NCBI GenBank assembly: GCA_928212115.1
Contig: CAKMRJ010003334.1
Location: forward strand, 36,167,972 to 36,231,971
DNA from: Lactuca virosa
Lineage: Eukaryota; Streptophyta; Magnoliopsida; Asterales; Asteraceae
DNA: 64,000 bases
Direction of reading: 5' to 3'
Positions 22,896 through 33,131 of the stretch are shown piece after piece; the first letter of the stretch is position 1, and every line of letters starts with the position of its first letter. The position numbers and the translations under genes are program-made. The notes beneath the pieces were generated by a model, which saw only the letters and a program-made list of their open reading frames with translations, made no database searches and was not told the origin of the DNA.

Positions 22896-24476
22896 TGATA
22901 GCTTCATTTTATTTACTTCTTTTTATAGTTTATTTTAGCATATTTCATTCACAATTTAGATAATTTCCATGCATATTTTCCTTTTTGTTATTTTTATGAC
23001 CATTTCGGGTTCTTTCGAGTTTTGTGAGCTTAATTACAGATTTTAAGGAGACTAGCGGAGCGGGATCTTTTGGAAAGCAATTGGACTTGGAGGACAACGA
23101 GGATTTTAGGCTTGATGGCTATAGAGGTGATGCATGGAGTGGGATTGTCAATTATTTGAAGGGTTGGAAGAATTAAACTTTAAATTTGAAAGCCACGGGA
23201 GAATTCTTGAGTGTGCAAGATCGATGTTTAGGAATTTGCGGAAGTTTTGAGTGATGTGGAGAGACAAATTGGGCTCAAATTGAAGAAATATTGAAGAGAA
23301 ATGGGCTAGAAGCAGATTGGATTCGAACTGGGCCAATGGATTAGCTGTGGGGGCCCAAGACTTGAAGAAGCCCAAAAATTTCCGTCGAAGTCACGCGGCC
23401 CGCGTAAGATTCCCCGCGGCCCGCGTGGATTTCTGACAAGGGCAATTTCGGGATTTTACTTAGAGCTCTATATTGGGAAGGTTGGTGTGCCTCTTTAGGA
23501 TAATCTTGGAGGTCCGATTTTGATACTTTCTCTCTGGAGTTTGGAACATTTTTTGAAGGCCAAGAACCCTCAAGAACTTCACCATTTCATCTCTTAATTC
23601 TTGCTAAATGTTTGGTACAATCTTAACTAACTTTGTTTCCTTGAGTTTAGTCATGCTTGGCTAAACTAATCTTGGTTGACTTTTGTTGAATTCTTTGAAC
23701 TTTTGTTGAATATTGAAGAATCCATGACTTTGTGTTTGAATCTTTATGAAAATGTTTTGTGTTTTAACATCTTATCATTACTTGCATGTTTTTATTCATG
23801 AGTTTAAATGTGTTTGTGGTGATTAGTTGGCTAATTTCTTGATTAAGTAAAGGATCTTCAAATTAGCAAGCAACAAGTGATTCTTGTGTTAGTTTTTCTT
23901 CACACAATCATAAAAACATTTTCTCCAACATGGTGGTGAAAGCATTTGACCCCTCTTGGATTTGGTGATTTTTTTGGTTCTTAATGCTAGTTGACTTTCA
24001 CTAATTACATGCTTAATGGAATTAGTGACTTTAACTAAGGAAATTGTTATGAGCTTCTCTAACCATTTCAACAATTAAGAAAAGTCTAGGTAATCTCAAG
24101 CTCCTTGGATTACTATAGCCAAATTAAGGGTTTAAAACAAGTATTGCACCATTTGATTCTAATGATATGTTCATCAAAAGTCAAAGTGAGGAACCTTAAG
24201 TCAACCATCCTTCTCTTATTGATTTTACATCAAACTCTTATTTTTGTTGAAATTGTCTATTTAAATCTTAGTTAATTCTAGTTTGTTTCAAGTATTTCAA
24301 AACACCAAAACCCCCATTTTTATTTTATTGTCATTTTAGAAGTACTGTTGCAAAAAAGATTTTCCATAGAGTTATAAATTGAACCAATCTCCGTGGATCG
24401 ACCCCTTTACCACTATACACTATTTTAGTGTAAAAGATTTAGGGTTATTTATTTTTGTTGGCCTCGACAACCACCA
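22896..24476 (+). repeat. 5' LTR of the Athila-like element
   Basis: TGATAG start; ends in CCACCA shortly before the PBS. GCGGCCCGCG occurs twice at 23395-23432 near the likely transcription start. Confidence 0.7.
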
Positions 24477-24481
24477 AATTT

Positions 24482-24499
24482 TGGCGCCGTTGCCGGGGA
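24482..24499 (+). other. Athila-type primer binding site
   Basis: TGGCGCCGTTGCCGGGGA, the hallmark PBS of Athila/Tat elements. Confidence 0.9.
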
Positions 24500-24575
24500 T
24501 TGGTTTATATTTAATCAGTTTGTTTCTCTATGCCTAGATCTCATTGTGCAGGTACTCTAGTTTAAAAATAAAAAA

Positions 24576-25640
24576 TTGAAAAAAAATTATGGTTCAGAAA
24601 TGAACACTCCTTGCATTGAAGATAAACTTTCTGAGCTAGCTCAGTTAGTTATGATGATTGAAAGTGACCAAAGTGTGCAACCCTCGCCTCTTCTTTGCGA
24701 TAATTGCGCCCAAAATGGACATCATTCCGATATGTGTCCATATTCACAAGGAGAATGGGAAGAAGTGCAAGAGAAGGGAAGCTACTACTGGTCAAACCAA
24801 TGGATTTATGATCAACCTCAACATGATCAATGGTGGGACAACAACCAAGCTTGGGGATACAACCAATACCAAAGCCCATATCAAGCTTGGAGAAATGAAA
24901 AATACCAACCAACTCCACAATTCCAACATCCATATCCTCCACCTCCTCAACAACCTGAAATTCCAAGCATGTCCTTAGAGGACATTGTGAAGAGCATTGC
25001 CACATCTACCCAAATTTTCCAAGAAACAACCCAAGCTAGCCTCAAAAGCTTAGAGAAACAAATAACACAACTTGCTCAATCAATAAGTATAATGGAAGCT
25101 CAAGAGAAACTACCATCTGAAGAGAGCCCATGGCATAGCACATGTGCCATTCCTTTGAAAGATGAGAAAAGTTTTGATGGCCTAAGAGTGTTATATGAAG
25201 AAGTGGAAGAAGGAGTGGAAATGGAAGAGGCTATCAAGGAGGAAGAAGAAATTGAGAAAGATGTCAATGAAACTATAGAGGACGTGTTGGGGGTTAACGA
25301 AAGAGAGTTTGAGCCACCCACTACCATTGAGAAACTAACTCCAGTGGTAAACGAACCACAAGAGCTGAAAACGATAAATCTGTCGAACCCTTTAAATGAT
25401 ACATATCCCGAGAAGGAAGACACCCAACCGGTCACCAACTCGACCGCTATGTCGAATATGGAAGAGTTGGTCACCTTACTAAACAAGTACAAGAAAGAAT
25501 ATGGTTGGATTCTTTCTATTATCAAAGGTCTAAGTCCGGTATGGTTTTTCCGTAAAAAGAAAGTCAAATACAAGAAAAGAGTCCCAATGGAGATGTGGAA
25601 ATTAAAAAATGTTGACACAGGGGCAAGTTTTCAAGGTTAA
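24576..25640 (+). pseudogene. Athila-like gag/pol deletion fusion
   Basis: 354-codon frame. Residues 41-54 form a zinc knuckle C-x2-C-x4-H-x4-C (CDNCAQNGHHSDMC). Residues 60-135 are rich in Trp, Gln, Tyr and Pro. An acidic Glu-rich stretch (about 205-235) leads to an RT N-terminal signature, LLNKYKKEYGW...IKGLSP. Immediately after, the RT core, RNase H and integrase are absent and the frame continues with pol-end sequence. A one-base G gain near 25620 shifts the frame to a stop at 25638; in the other frame the pol C-terminus (NGHWLKPFYEG) continues to about 25720. The gag N-terminus is also missing, since only 76 bp separate the PBS from this frame. Such a product could not reverse transcribe; its open frame may be retained for packaging or simply by chance. 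Confidence 0.8.
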
Positions 25641-25964
25641 TGGACATTGGTTGAAGCCATTCTATGAAGGTTTTGATTCAAATGTTCAAGATGTCGTCCA
25701 TTTGGACGCCCCAAAGTGTTAAAGTGAAGTTTGGAGGCGTCTCGCCGAAGACGTTAAAGAAGGGCATTTTTGGGAAGCATTGTGCTTTCGTCTTTTATAA
25801 AGCGAATAAAATGATTTTGAAAATGTTCATTTTTGAAAAATTTCAAGCTTTATTCTCACCTTTCGTCCAAACTTTTGTTGTGTTTTTGAAACCCGGGATT
25901 TTGCGGGAATCATTTTGGCCAAAAATCAAGTTTTTAGAAAAATTTCAAATTTTGAAGTGCAGGA

Positions 25965-26225
25965 AGTCACGCGGCCCGCGTAAGGTTTTGTGCGGCCAGC
26001 GTGCGGGTTCCACGCGGCCCGCGTAAGACTTTGTGCGGCCATCGTGCGGGTTCCACGCGGCCCGCGCAGATTTCCGATTCTTTGCCATTTTCAAGCTTCA
26101 GGTCCCGCGGCCTCCGTGCGACCAGCACGCGGCCCGCGTGAAAGGTCAGAAGAATCAGTGAGATTTCAAGAAAACTAGACGCGGCCAACACGCGGCCCGC
26201 GCCTTACCCGCGCTCCGTACAAAAA
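25965..26225 (+). repeat. GCGGCCCGCG motif cluster
   Basis: Repeated words GCGGCCCGCG with variants (GCGGCCAGCG, GCGGCCATCG), many preceded by CAC, in an otherwise AT-rich region. The same word occurs in the element's LTR. Confidence 0.8.
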
Positions 26226-26719
26226 CTCAATTTCCAGGAGATCTATCGGTCAGAATCCCGCGAGACCACCGCCATTCTTCACCATTTTTCCTCCTCTAGA
26301 AACCTTCCTCATTTGGTAAATTTTTGACATTACCACAAATAACATAACTAAGAATCAAATCCATTCACAATATTGCTAACAATAGAACCATTCAAACACC
26401 AATTTTCATAAAATCTATTGCAAGGAAACATAAATAAGATAAATCAAAATTTATTTTATTGCGGAAAAATATTATCCTTACAACGCGATCACAAATAAAA
26501 ACTATGTAAATATTATTTAGCAATCTATCCTAACTCTAAAGTAGTAGCTCAAACAATCCGATCTTTGAATCATGCGATCAAGATCCATTTCTTCATGACC
26601 AGATTTAGCTCACTTCTTTCCTTTTAAGCTTCCTTTTTCTTCGATTCTACAAAACACCAAATGTAATCTTATCACATCATGTGTTAAGAATCTAAAAAGA
26701 ACTTAATAGAGTTAGATAG

Positions 26720-27400
26720 TGGATTTTACCTGATACAGAGTCATAAATCTTGACTCTCCCATCGCTTAGATCTCTCAGGTAGTCAGGGCAGCTTCGTAAC
26801 CAATGCCCCTTCTTTTGGCAGTAGAAACATATGGATTCTTCTGGAATGGTACACGGGACTATCTCAGACTCAGCCTTTCTCTTGCGTAGAGAAACTTTTC
26901 TGGACTTCCAATGTTACCATTTCCCATAGAGGGTTGGGATATTGATTTTACCAGACAAATTTGCTGACCGGTGCGCCAAATCATTTCTGATTCAGCAGCA
27001 ATAAGCAAATAAGTCAAATCAATAAGGGTCATGTTGTGGTCCATCATATAGTACTCTCTAACGAACTTACCATATGATTCGGGAAGTGACTGAAGAACCA
27101 AGTCAACAGCCAACTTCCTTTAAACATCGACACCTAACAATCCCAATCTATCAATATGTGACCTTTTATCTAATACATGAGCACATATAGACTTTCTATT
27201 TTCATGTCTTTTGCCAATAGGGCTTGAGTGACCTTGAACTTTTCAAGTCTTCGAACACGTGGGTCAGGGAGAATTATTGGAGGAGGTGGAGGAAGAGAAG
27301 CATGATTTGTATTTCCACAATCCAATCGTGGAACATCATCTTCATGTCGAAAACTTTTCCCAACGGATTTAGGAAGACCATAGTTGTTAGACTTTGACAT
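26720..27400 (-). pseudogene. gag of the gag-only Copia element
   Basis: The minus-strand ATG at 27400 is preceded directly by the splice-acceptor-like TTTCATAG. The N-terminal part (27400-27170) and a UBN2-type gag C-terminal part (about 27113-26860; LVLQSLPESYGKFV...MTLIDLTYLL) are in different frames, so the gene is frame-shifted. A zinc knuckle CFYCQKKGHWLRSC lies near 26830-26785. No protease or later domain follows. The product would bind element RNA and help form particles if intact. Confidence 0.8.
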
Positions 27401-28559
27401 CTATGAAATGGGAGAAAAATTCAAGTTTAGTTGATTGAGTCCTTAATAAAACACCCAAATGAGATATTAAGGCTAGGATCCAACACAATATCCTACAAAT
27501 TGGAAGAGGGATGCCGTAATCCAACTCACAGAACAATTGAAGGTAGGTAAATGACGATTTACCAATTTCCACCATGAAAAACGAAAAGAAGGTTAAGTTT
27601 TAAATGAATTGAAACTCCTAGATCTTTTGAGATTCATTGAACTTTTCAATGTCATGTTTAATCTCGATTATGCCCTTCATTTGTAACTGGGATGCCGAGG
27701 ATCACAAATAAGGTGTGAATAACCATGTGAATGTACATGGTGCCCTCAATGTTACAGTCACCTAATCGACGTGCCGGTTAACCACACATGCTCCATCGAT
27801 CTATGACAAACATCGAGTCACCCTTCGCTACCAATGCCAAACCCAACTTAGTGTGCCGGTTAACCACACACGCTCCACTAATTGTCTCGACAAGGGTACA
27901 AAGTGTAATTCCATGGAATTGCATCGAATTCACTTTTTCCTAAAGTAACTAAGATTTGGAAATTTAGTAAAACATTTAGTTACTTAAACATTCATTATAC
28001 TTTTAATGAGAAGAGGATTTGCCCTATCCTACCCGTTCGGCTAACGACCCTCCACCAATCAATGAAGTGGTGGGTGAGAGTGGACACCCATTAAACGGCA
28101 ATTTTATAGGACATAACCTGATACCCCCCTTATAGACCGGCTTCGTGAATGAGGCCTACTAACGGTAAGACTAACAGTTTAAGTTATACATATATAATAT
28201 TAGACTTTTAATGTTATATATAGTATAAGGGTGTATTTTATACTTTTAAAATACTAGGTGGGTTAATTTAATAAATTATACATTTTAATTTAATTAAACA
28301 TAAACCATGTCATTATGGATTTATAAACTCTCATTTAATTATACATTTAATTAAATTAATAAAACCATGAGGATGTAATTTGAACTTTTTCAAAACTAGG
28401 GTTTTAGAATTTAAAATTTCAAAAATCAAACTTTTAATCAAAAAATTTAAATTCCAAAACTTGAGGGCAAGTTTGAAACATTTCAAAACATTTGGTTTAG
28501 AATTTAAATATTTCAAAAATTAAACTTTTAATCAAAATTTAAATTCCAAAACTTGAGGG

Positions 28560-28875
28560 CAAGTATTTGAAAATTTTCAAAACATTATTAAGAACATTAT
28601 AGATCAACTTACAAATAATAACAATTAAACAATTAATTGGTGATTATCTAAATATGATTTAATTCAATTTCTTGCAAGATAATCTATCAAATAATTCAAA
28701 TAAATCTAGTTTATCACATAAGGCAATGATTATCTAGTTAATTTGACAATTATCTTCTATTCTAGCAAGGATAATCAATACCAAACATAAAAAATCGAAT
28801 TTTAAGAGTTAAAAACATTTTTGGTAACTTATCCAAGCCAAATCAGCAAAAAAATCCCGAAGATACCTCTGTCTG
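28560..28875. other. AT-rich leader of the gag-only element
   Basis: Non-coding AT-rich leader sequence between the gag and the motif cluster. Nothing else was recognised; 27576-28559 is similar leader sequence containing the 'gaagagggatgccgtaat'-type block near 27505. Confidence 0.5.
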
Positions 28876-28937
28876 ACCATTGGACTCACCGAGTCAGGGA
28901 CTGGACTCGCCGAGTCGGCCTGACTCGCCGAGTCAGT
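28876..28937 (-). repeat. ACTCGCCGAGT motif cluster in the element leader
   Basis: Three near-palindromic copies (ACTCACCGAGT, ACTCGCCGAGT twice) just inside the PBS. The same kind of word is found in the leader of the related Copia (50434-50515) and in the unrelated Tekay LTR. Confidence 0.75.
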
Positions 28938-29015
28938 CAGGCAGATAGCAAGAAAAACGATTTTAAGCCAAAGAATGATCAAATATGCAACAAATTCATC
29001 AACAAACAGCCTAAG

Positions 29016-29027
29016 TCTCTGATACCA
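29016..29027 (-). other. primer binding site of the gag-only element
   Basis: The minus strand reads TGGTATCAGAGA, an iMet-type PBS with a changed last base, one base after the 5' LTR. Confidence 0.85.
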
Positions 29028-29028
29028 C

Positions 29029-29835
29029 TGATGGGTTTTGAGCACTACAACATTCCTATGGTGTACATGCAAACCCTAAAGCTTTGGATCTAGTTTGTCT
29101 AATGAATATGCAATAATCATCCAAAGCCATAAACCCTAGATCTAGCATGTGATAATCAAATAACATATGAATTAGGGTTTAGATCTTACCTTGATTGTTG
29201 TGTAGCAATAACAATCTCAATTCCTTCTTGTAATTGGATTCAGAAAGCTTAGTGTCACAAGTGTCACACCTCTAATGGAGTCACAGACACCATAAGCAAT
29301 AAGGATGAAGAAGTAGAAGAGAGAGGACACCAAAAACGTCTGGAAACCCTAAGGAATCAGTTAGCCACGTTTTTGGTGCCCTAGGGGTCCTTAAATATGT
29401 GAGGCTATTAGGGTTTTGAACTAGGAAACCCTAATCTAACTGCTTAGGCCCTAAGCAGCCCATGGACTCCTCCTTTAGAGGCCTTGGACGAATTCTAATG
29501 GGTGTCCCCATAGATTTCGTCCACTCCATCCTCTATGGAGTCCATTAGCCTAATATCCAACTATCACACAATTGACAGTTCTAGTCCCCTTTATTTAATT
29601 AATGTCTTTTAGCCCCAAAATTAATTATAATTAATTCTTGACTAAATATTAATTAAATAATATGATTTCTCTCTTAATATATTATTCATATAATATATTA
29701 ATAAATCATAATTAATCTCTTTCTCCACAAATCATCCTATCAAGTTGCTTTGGTGAAGGCAACCCAAAAGGACCATGCTCGCAATCGGGTCAAGTACATA
29801 CCAAAATAGTTATGGGCTTAGACACTAATCCAACA
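29029..29835 (-). repeat. 5' LTR of the gag-only Copia element
   Basis: 807 bp; about 96% identical by eye to the LTR at 19016-19821. It carries the donor CAAG|GTAAGATC (minus, GT at 29189-29188). Together with the acceptor before the gag ATG at 27400 this predicts a 1.8 kb leader intron. Confidence 0.9.
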
Positions 29836-29840
29836 AATTA

Positions 29841-31428
29841 TGTTTTAACATGTAAAATATAATTTATAACTACTATAGTTGTTGATAAAGTTGATTTGGT
29901 ATCTTGTGCTAAACCTTAGACATTCATTAGAAAGGAAGTCATACACCATTGTGTATAGTTCCTTACCAATTATTTTCCCTTACTACTTAGTGAAAATATC
30001 ATGAGGAATCTTTATATATAAATAAGATTTAAATATGTCAAATAAACTACATTATTTTCCTTCAAAGATCCTTTCGAAGTTGGAATATGTCATCTTACAC
30101 CATGTTCACTGAAGATACATGAACTTCCTTTTCTTTTCCTTTGCCACTTTCTTGAGCCTGAAGACCCTCTTCAATTTTCAAGTTACTGCCAAGTTGTACT
30201 AGACACAACTCTTCTTTTTGGTGTTTCAGTGTGTTTAAAGTCTTTCCAGGATGGGTGCAATATGTCAATAACACTTGAGACAGAAATGGATTCATCTATT
30301 TGCATTTTGTGTTGTTTAAATTGTCCCAAAATCCTCATGAGTTCATTGTACTATTCCATGACCAGCCTTGAATCCACCATCTTGTAATTGCTAAAATTAC
30401 TAACAAGAAATTTTTTACTTGAGGCATCCACTGCCATGTATTTGGATTCAAGGGCATCCTATAAATCTTTTTCGATTCTTGATTTTGATAGATATCAAAG
30501 AGAGAGTCATACATACCATTTAAGATTTGACCACAACAGAGGTAATCATCGTTTTCCCATTTGCATCTTATTCTCGTATGTTCAAGGGTTTCATCCTCCA
30601 TTGGTTCTGGTGCAGGAGTGCTCAAAGCATGAACAAATTTTAGGGTAGTAAGAAGGAAATGCATCTTCTTCTGCCAACGACGAAAATCAGTGCCTTCAAA
30701 CTTGTCCAACTTCCAGAATTTGGAAGTCATGTTTTTCATAGATTCTATCATTAATATTCTTCACAAAATCACAGATTTTGAATGTAAGATTTTGGGATCT
30801 TAGAATATCAATTAACTTGGATAAGTTCTGGGATCGTGATTGCAGTCACTTTCCAAAATTTGTGATTTCGACACTTATTCGTGGGGTATCACGAAATTAG
30901 ATTTAGGATAATACAAGAAATGCAATTTAGAAATCAGACCACTTCCAAATTCGAAACACATAAAAATATACATTGTTGTTTTGTCTTCTTGAGAGATAGA
31001 ACAAATCAAAATATGATTTTCGTGTATATGAGTTCCAACCCTTTTTCTGAAACCAGAGAAAGGTTCTTATACTAGAGGGAAAAGAAGTTGATGGTAGTTA
31101 CATGCAATTTTGGCGCCAAAACAAGTGGTTTGATATATGGTTATAAGACATAACCGATTTTGACATCACAGTGATGGAACCACCGCCAGGGGCTCTGCCC
31201 CTTGTACCCCGCTAGGGGTGCTTCTCCTAAACCCCGCCAAGGGGTTGCAGCCCCTTGGAACCCTGCACCCAGGGGCGCTGCCCCCGAAGCCCCGTATTCC
31301 CGAGTTCACAATTATCACACCGAGTGTGCACCCTGCACCCCAAGCTCGATTAGTAAATGAAACTCGGCCTATCTTATTATTTATAATAATTACGCCAAAA
31401 TATGTTGATAACACGAAAATCACCAACA
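29841..31428 (-). mobile_element. Copia element 5' part (LTR and gag)
   Basis: Minus-strand gag (30751 down to 30095) preceded by a leader and an LTR that starts TGTTGGTG at 31428. The LTR holds several GC-rich inverted words of the form GGGGC-N2/3-GCCCC (31188-31290) and a TATA-like AGTATAAGAA near 31070. A PBS is not clear. The element is cut on its 3' side by the 19016-29835 insertion. Confidence 0.65.
30095..30751 (-). pseudogene. Copia gag (disabled)
   Basis: Starts M-x5-NMTSKFWKLDKFEG followed by DFRRWQKKMHFLL and KWENDDYLC, the N-terminal signature of plant Copia gag. After about 100 residues the frame shifts. The later part (KHQKEELCLVQLGSNLKIEE, 30295-30140) lies in a different frame. 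The zinc knuckle and pol are missing here. Confidence 0.8.
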
Positions 31429-31940
31429 TATAATAATTAACTAGACAAATAACGAATATACCTCGCTCGATAGTTGATTCATGCGTATTGACGTCAGTAC
31501 GTACTTCTGTAGACTACACGTTGCTACTTAACTGCTCAGAGCTCTCGTCGGAAAAAGGTACAATGAAAGACAAATGAGGGGTATGCGTAGGCTGAGAGAC
31601 GCGTCGTGCCCTTGCCACATGTCGTTCTCATCTTGTCACATGGCACCGTCTTCTGATGTGTGTACCGCCACCCTGACACTAGACGTGTCGCATCTTTAGG
31701 GGACGCGTTGCAACCTGCCGTAATTCTTGTTGATTGTTGACCTTTCTGAAATAGAAATGTACTTTTTGTTCCAACTTCAAGCTACCATAACTTCCTCATA
31801 TAAACTTGGATTTTGATGAACTTTATTCACGGAACTATCTCCAGGTGAAATACAATTTTCTTTTACTAATCTGTTGCTAATAACTTATACATTTTTAATT
31901 AATTCCTTGATTAAAAAGTAATGATTTTCCGATCGTTACA
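31429..31940 (-). repeat. Gypsy LTR fragment
   Basis: Minus strand starts TGTAACGATCGG at 31940 and contains a 'cataacttc' block like those of the LTR at 1-1182, plus GACGTGTCG/CACATG words. It is probably a piece of a related LTR interrupted by the Copia LTR on its left. Confidence 0.45.
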
Positions 31941-33094
31941 CCTGAATGCATTATAAGATAGTGTAGAATAAAGGGAAAATATGATATTTTGATTATTTGG
32001 TTTGATTAACTGACAATTTGATTATTTGCTTGAATCAAATAAACTGGACATATATTTTTGTTTTATATTTATAAATTATTTTTCTTTTTTTAAATTAATT
32101 ACTAAAGCTTTTTAAGTCATTTATTACTAAGTAAATAAAAGGGAAAATTACAAAAAAAAAAAAAGTTACTATATTACCACAAAATTTCGAATTTGACACC
32201 AAGTTTTTTTTTCGCAATTATGTTATTATATTTACATTTTTGTTGCAATATCTACCAAATGACCGGTTTTACCTATTCTTTCGATAACCAGTTTTTCCCG
32301 ATTGCAATAAAGTCACTATGTTTACCAATATTGCGATTTTGACATTGTATATTTTTTTTCTCAATTGTGTCCCTATATTTACCATTTTGTTGCAATATCA
32401 AACCAAATGACCTTACCATCAATCTAGCACGTTACCAAATAAATGACATGACAATATTGTGATGTGGAAGCCACATCACACCATCAATCCAGCATTGCGT
32501 GCACGAAAGAAAAGTCAGTCTAACTCATGGCCGCGACGCGACCCTTTATAGGGCGTGACGCGGTTAGGCAAAACCTCCCTACAAAAGAAGGGTCACCCCT
32601 CCTCATTTCTTTCCACCAATTCTTCCAACTCTCTCTCTCTCTCTCCCTCTCCCTCTCGAGATTTTGGTCCATCATGATACAACTTCTCGTTTTGTAATCT
32701 AGTTACACTTTAATATGTTATTTTTAATCATTCTGTCTTTTATTTTATTATATTCTGATTTATAATATATAAATATATAAAAATTATTTATTATAATATT
32801 ATTTTATATAATATTGACATTAATTAATAATACATATATACAATATGTTTTAGATATAGTTTTATTCAGCAAATGTCATTTTAATAATGTCACGTCTAAT
32901 TTGAATTAGGTCATAATTTTGTAGTAATATATTTTCTAAGTTTCTATATGTAAGTAAATAAGTAAAAAGGCTAATAAATTGAAGGCTTATTTGACAATAT
33001 ATATAAGGTTTAAGAAAAGAATATAATAAGAAATATACTTTTAGATGTAAATATAATATATGGGAGATGAAATATTATTTTTCATTATTTTTAT

Positions 33095-33130
<36 letters not shown>
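31941..33130. other. AT-rich intergenic region with two microsatellites
   Basis: Contains loosely repeated 'ttgcaatat...accaaatgacc' blocks (32200-32420), a CT repeat at 32630-32658 and a TA repeat at 33099-33125. No gene was found. Confidence 0.6.

Positions 33131-33131
<1 letters not shown>

Larger units (their letters stand above)
22896..26310 (+). mobile_element. deleted Athila-like (Ty3) element
   Basis: A 1.58 kb LTR starts TGATAG and ends at about 24476, followed by the Athila-type PBS TGGCGCCGTTGCCGGGGA (24482-24499; tRNA-Asp type). One open frame of gag remnants is fused to the start of RT and then to the end of pol. A 3' region rich in GCGGCCCGCG words follows to about 26230. No 3' LTR is found, and target duplications are not identifiable, so the right boundary (about 26310) is approximate. 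It interrupts the minus-strand gag-only element. Confidence 0.75.
19016..29835 (-). mobile_element. non-autonomous Copia-type LTR element, gag only
   Basis: Flanked by AATTA duplications (19011-19015 and 29836-29840). Two 0.8 kb LTRs, a minus-strand PBS at 29016-29027 and a polypurine tract at 19822-19834. LTR ends and the post-coding region (19835-20560) match the Copia at 49554-57250, so both belong to one family. Only the gag region remains (26720-27400); no protease, integrase or RT was found, hence probably mobilised in trans. About 3.4 kb of the interior is a later Athila-like insertion. LTRs differ at roughly 30 of 806 positions. Confidence 0.9.

Noticed and set aside
24649..25618. Minus-strand frames of 118 and 172 codons
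   Set aside because: Antisense shadows of the Athila-like fusion frame; serine-rich composition is the complement of the Glu/Gln-rich sense frame.
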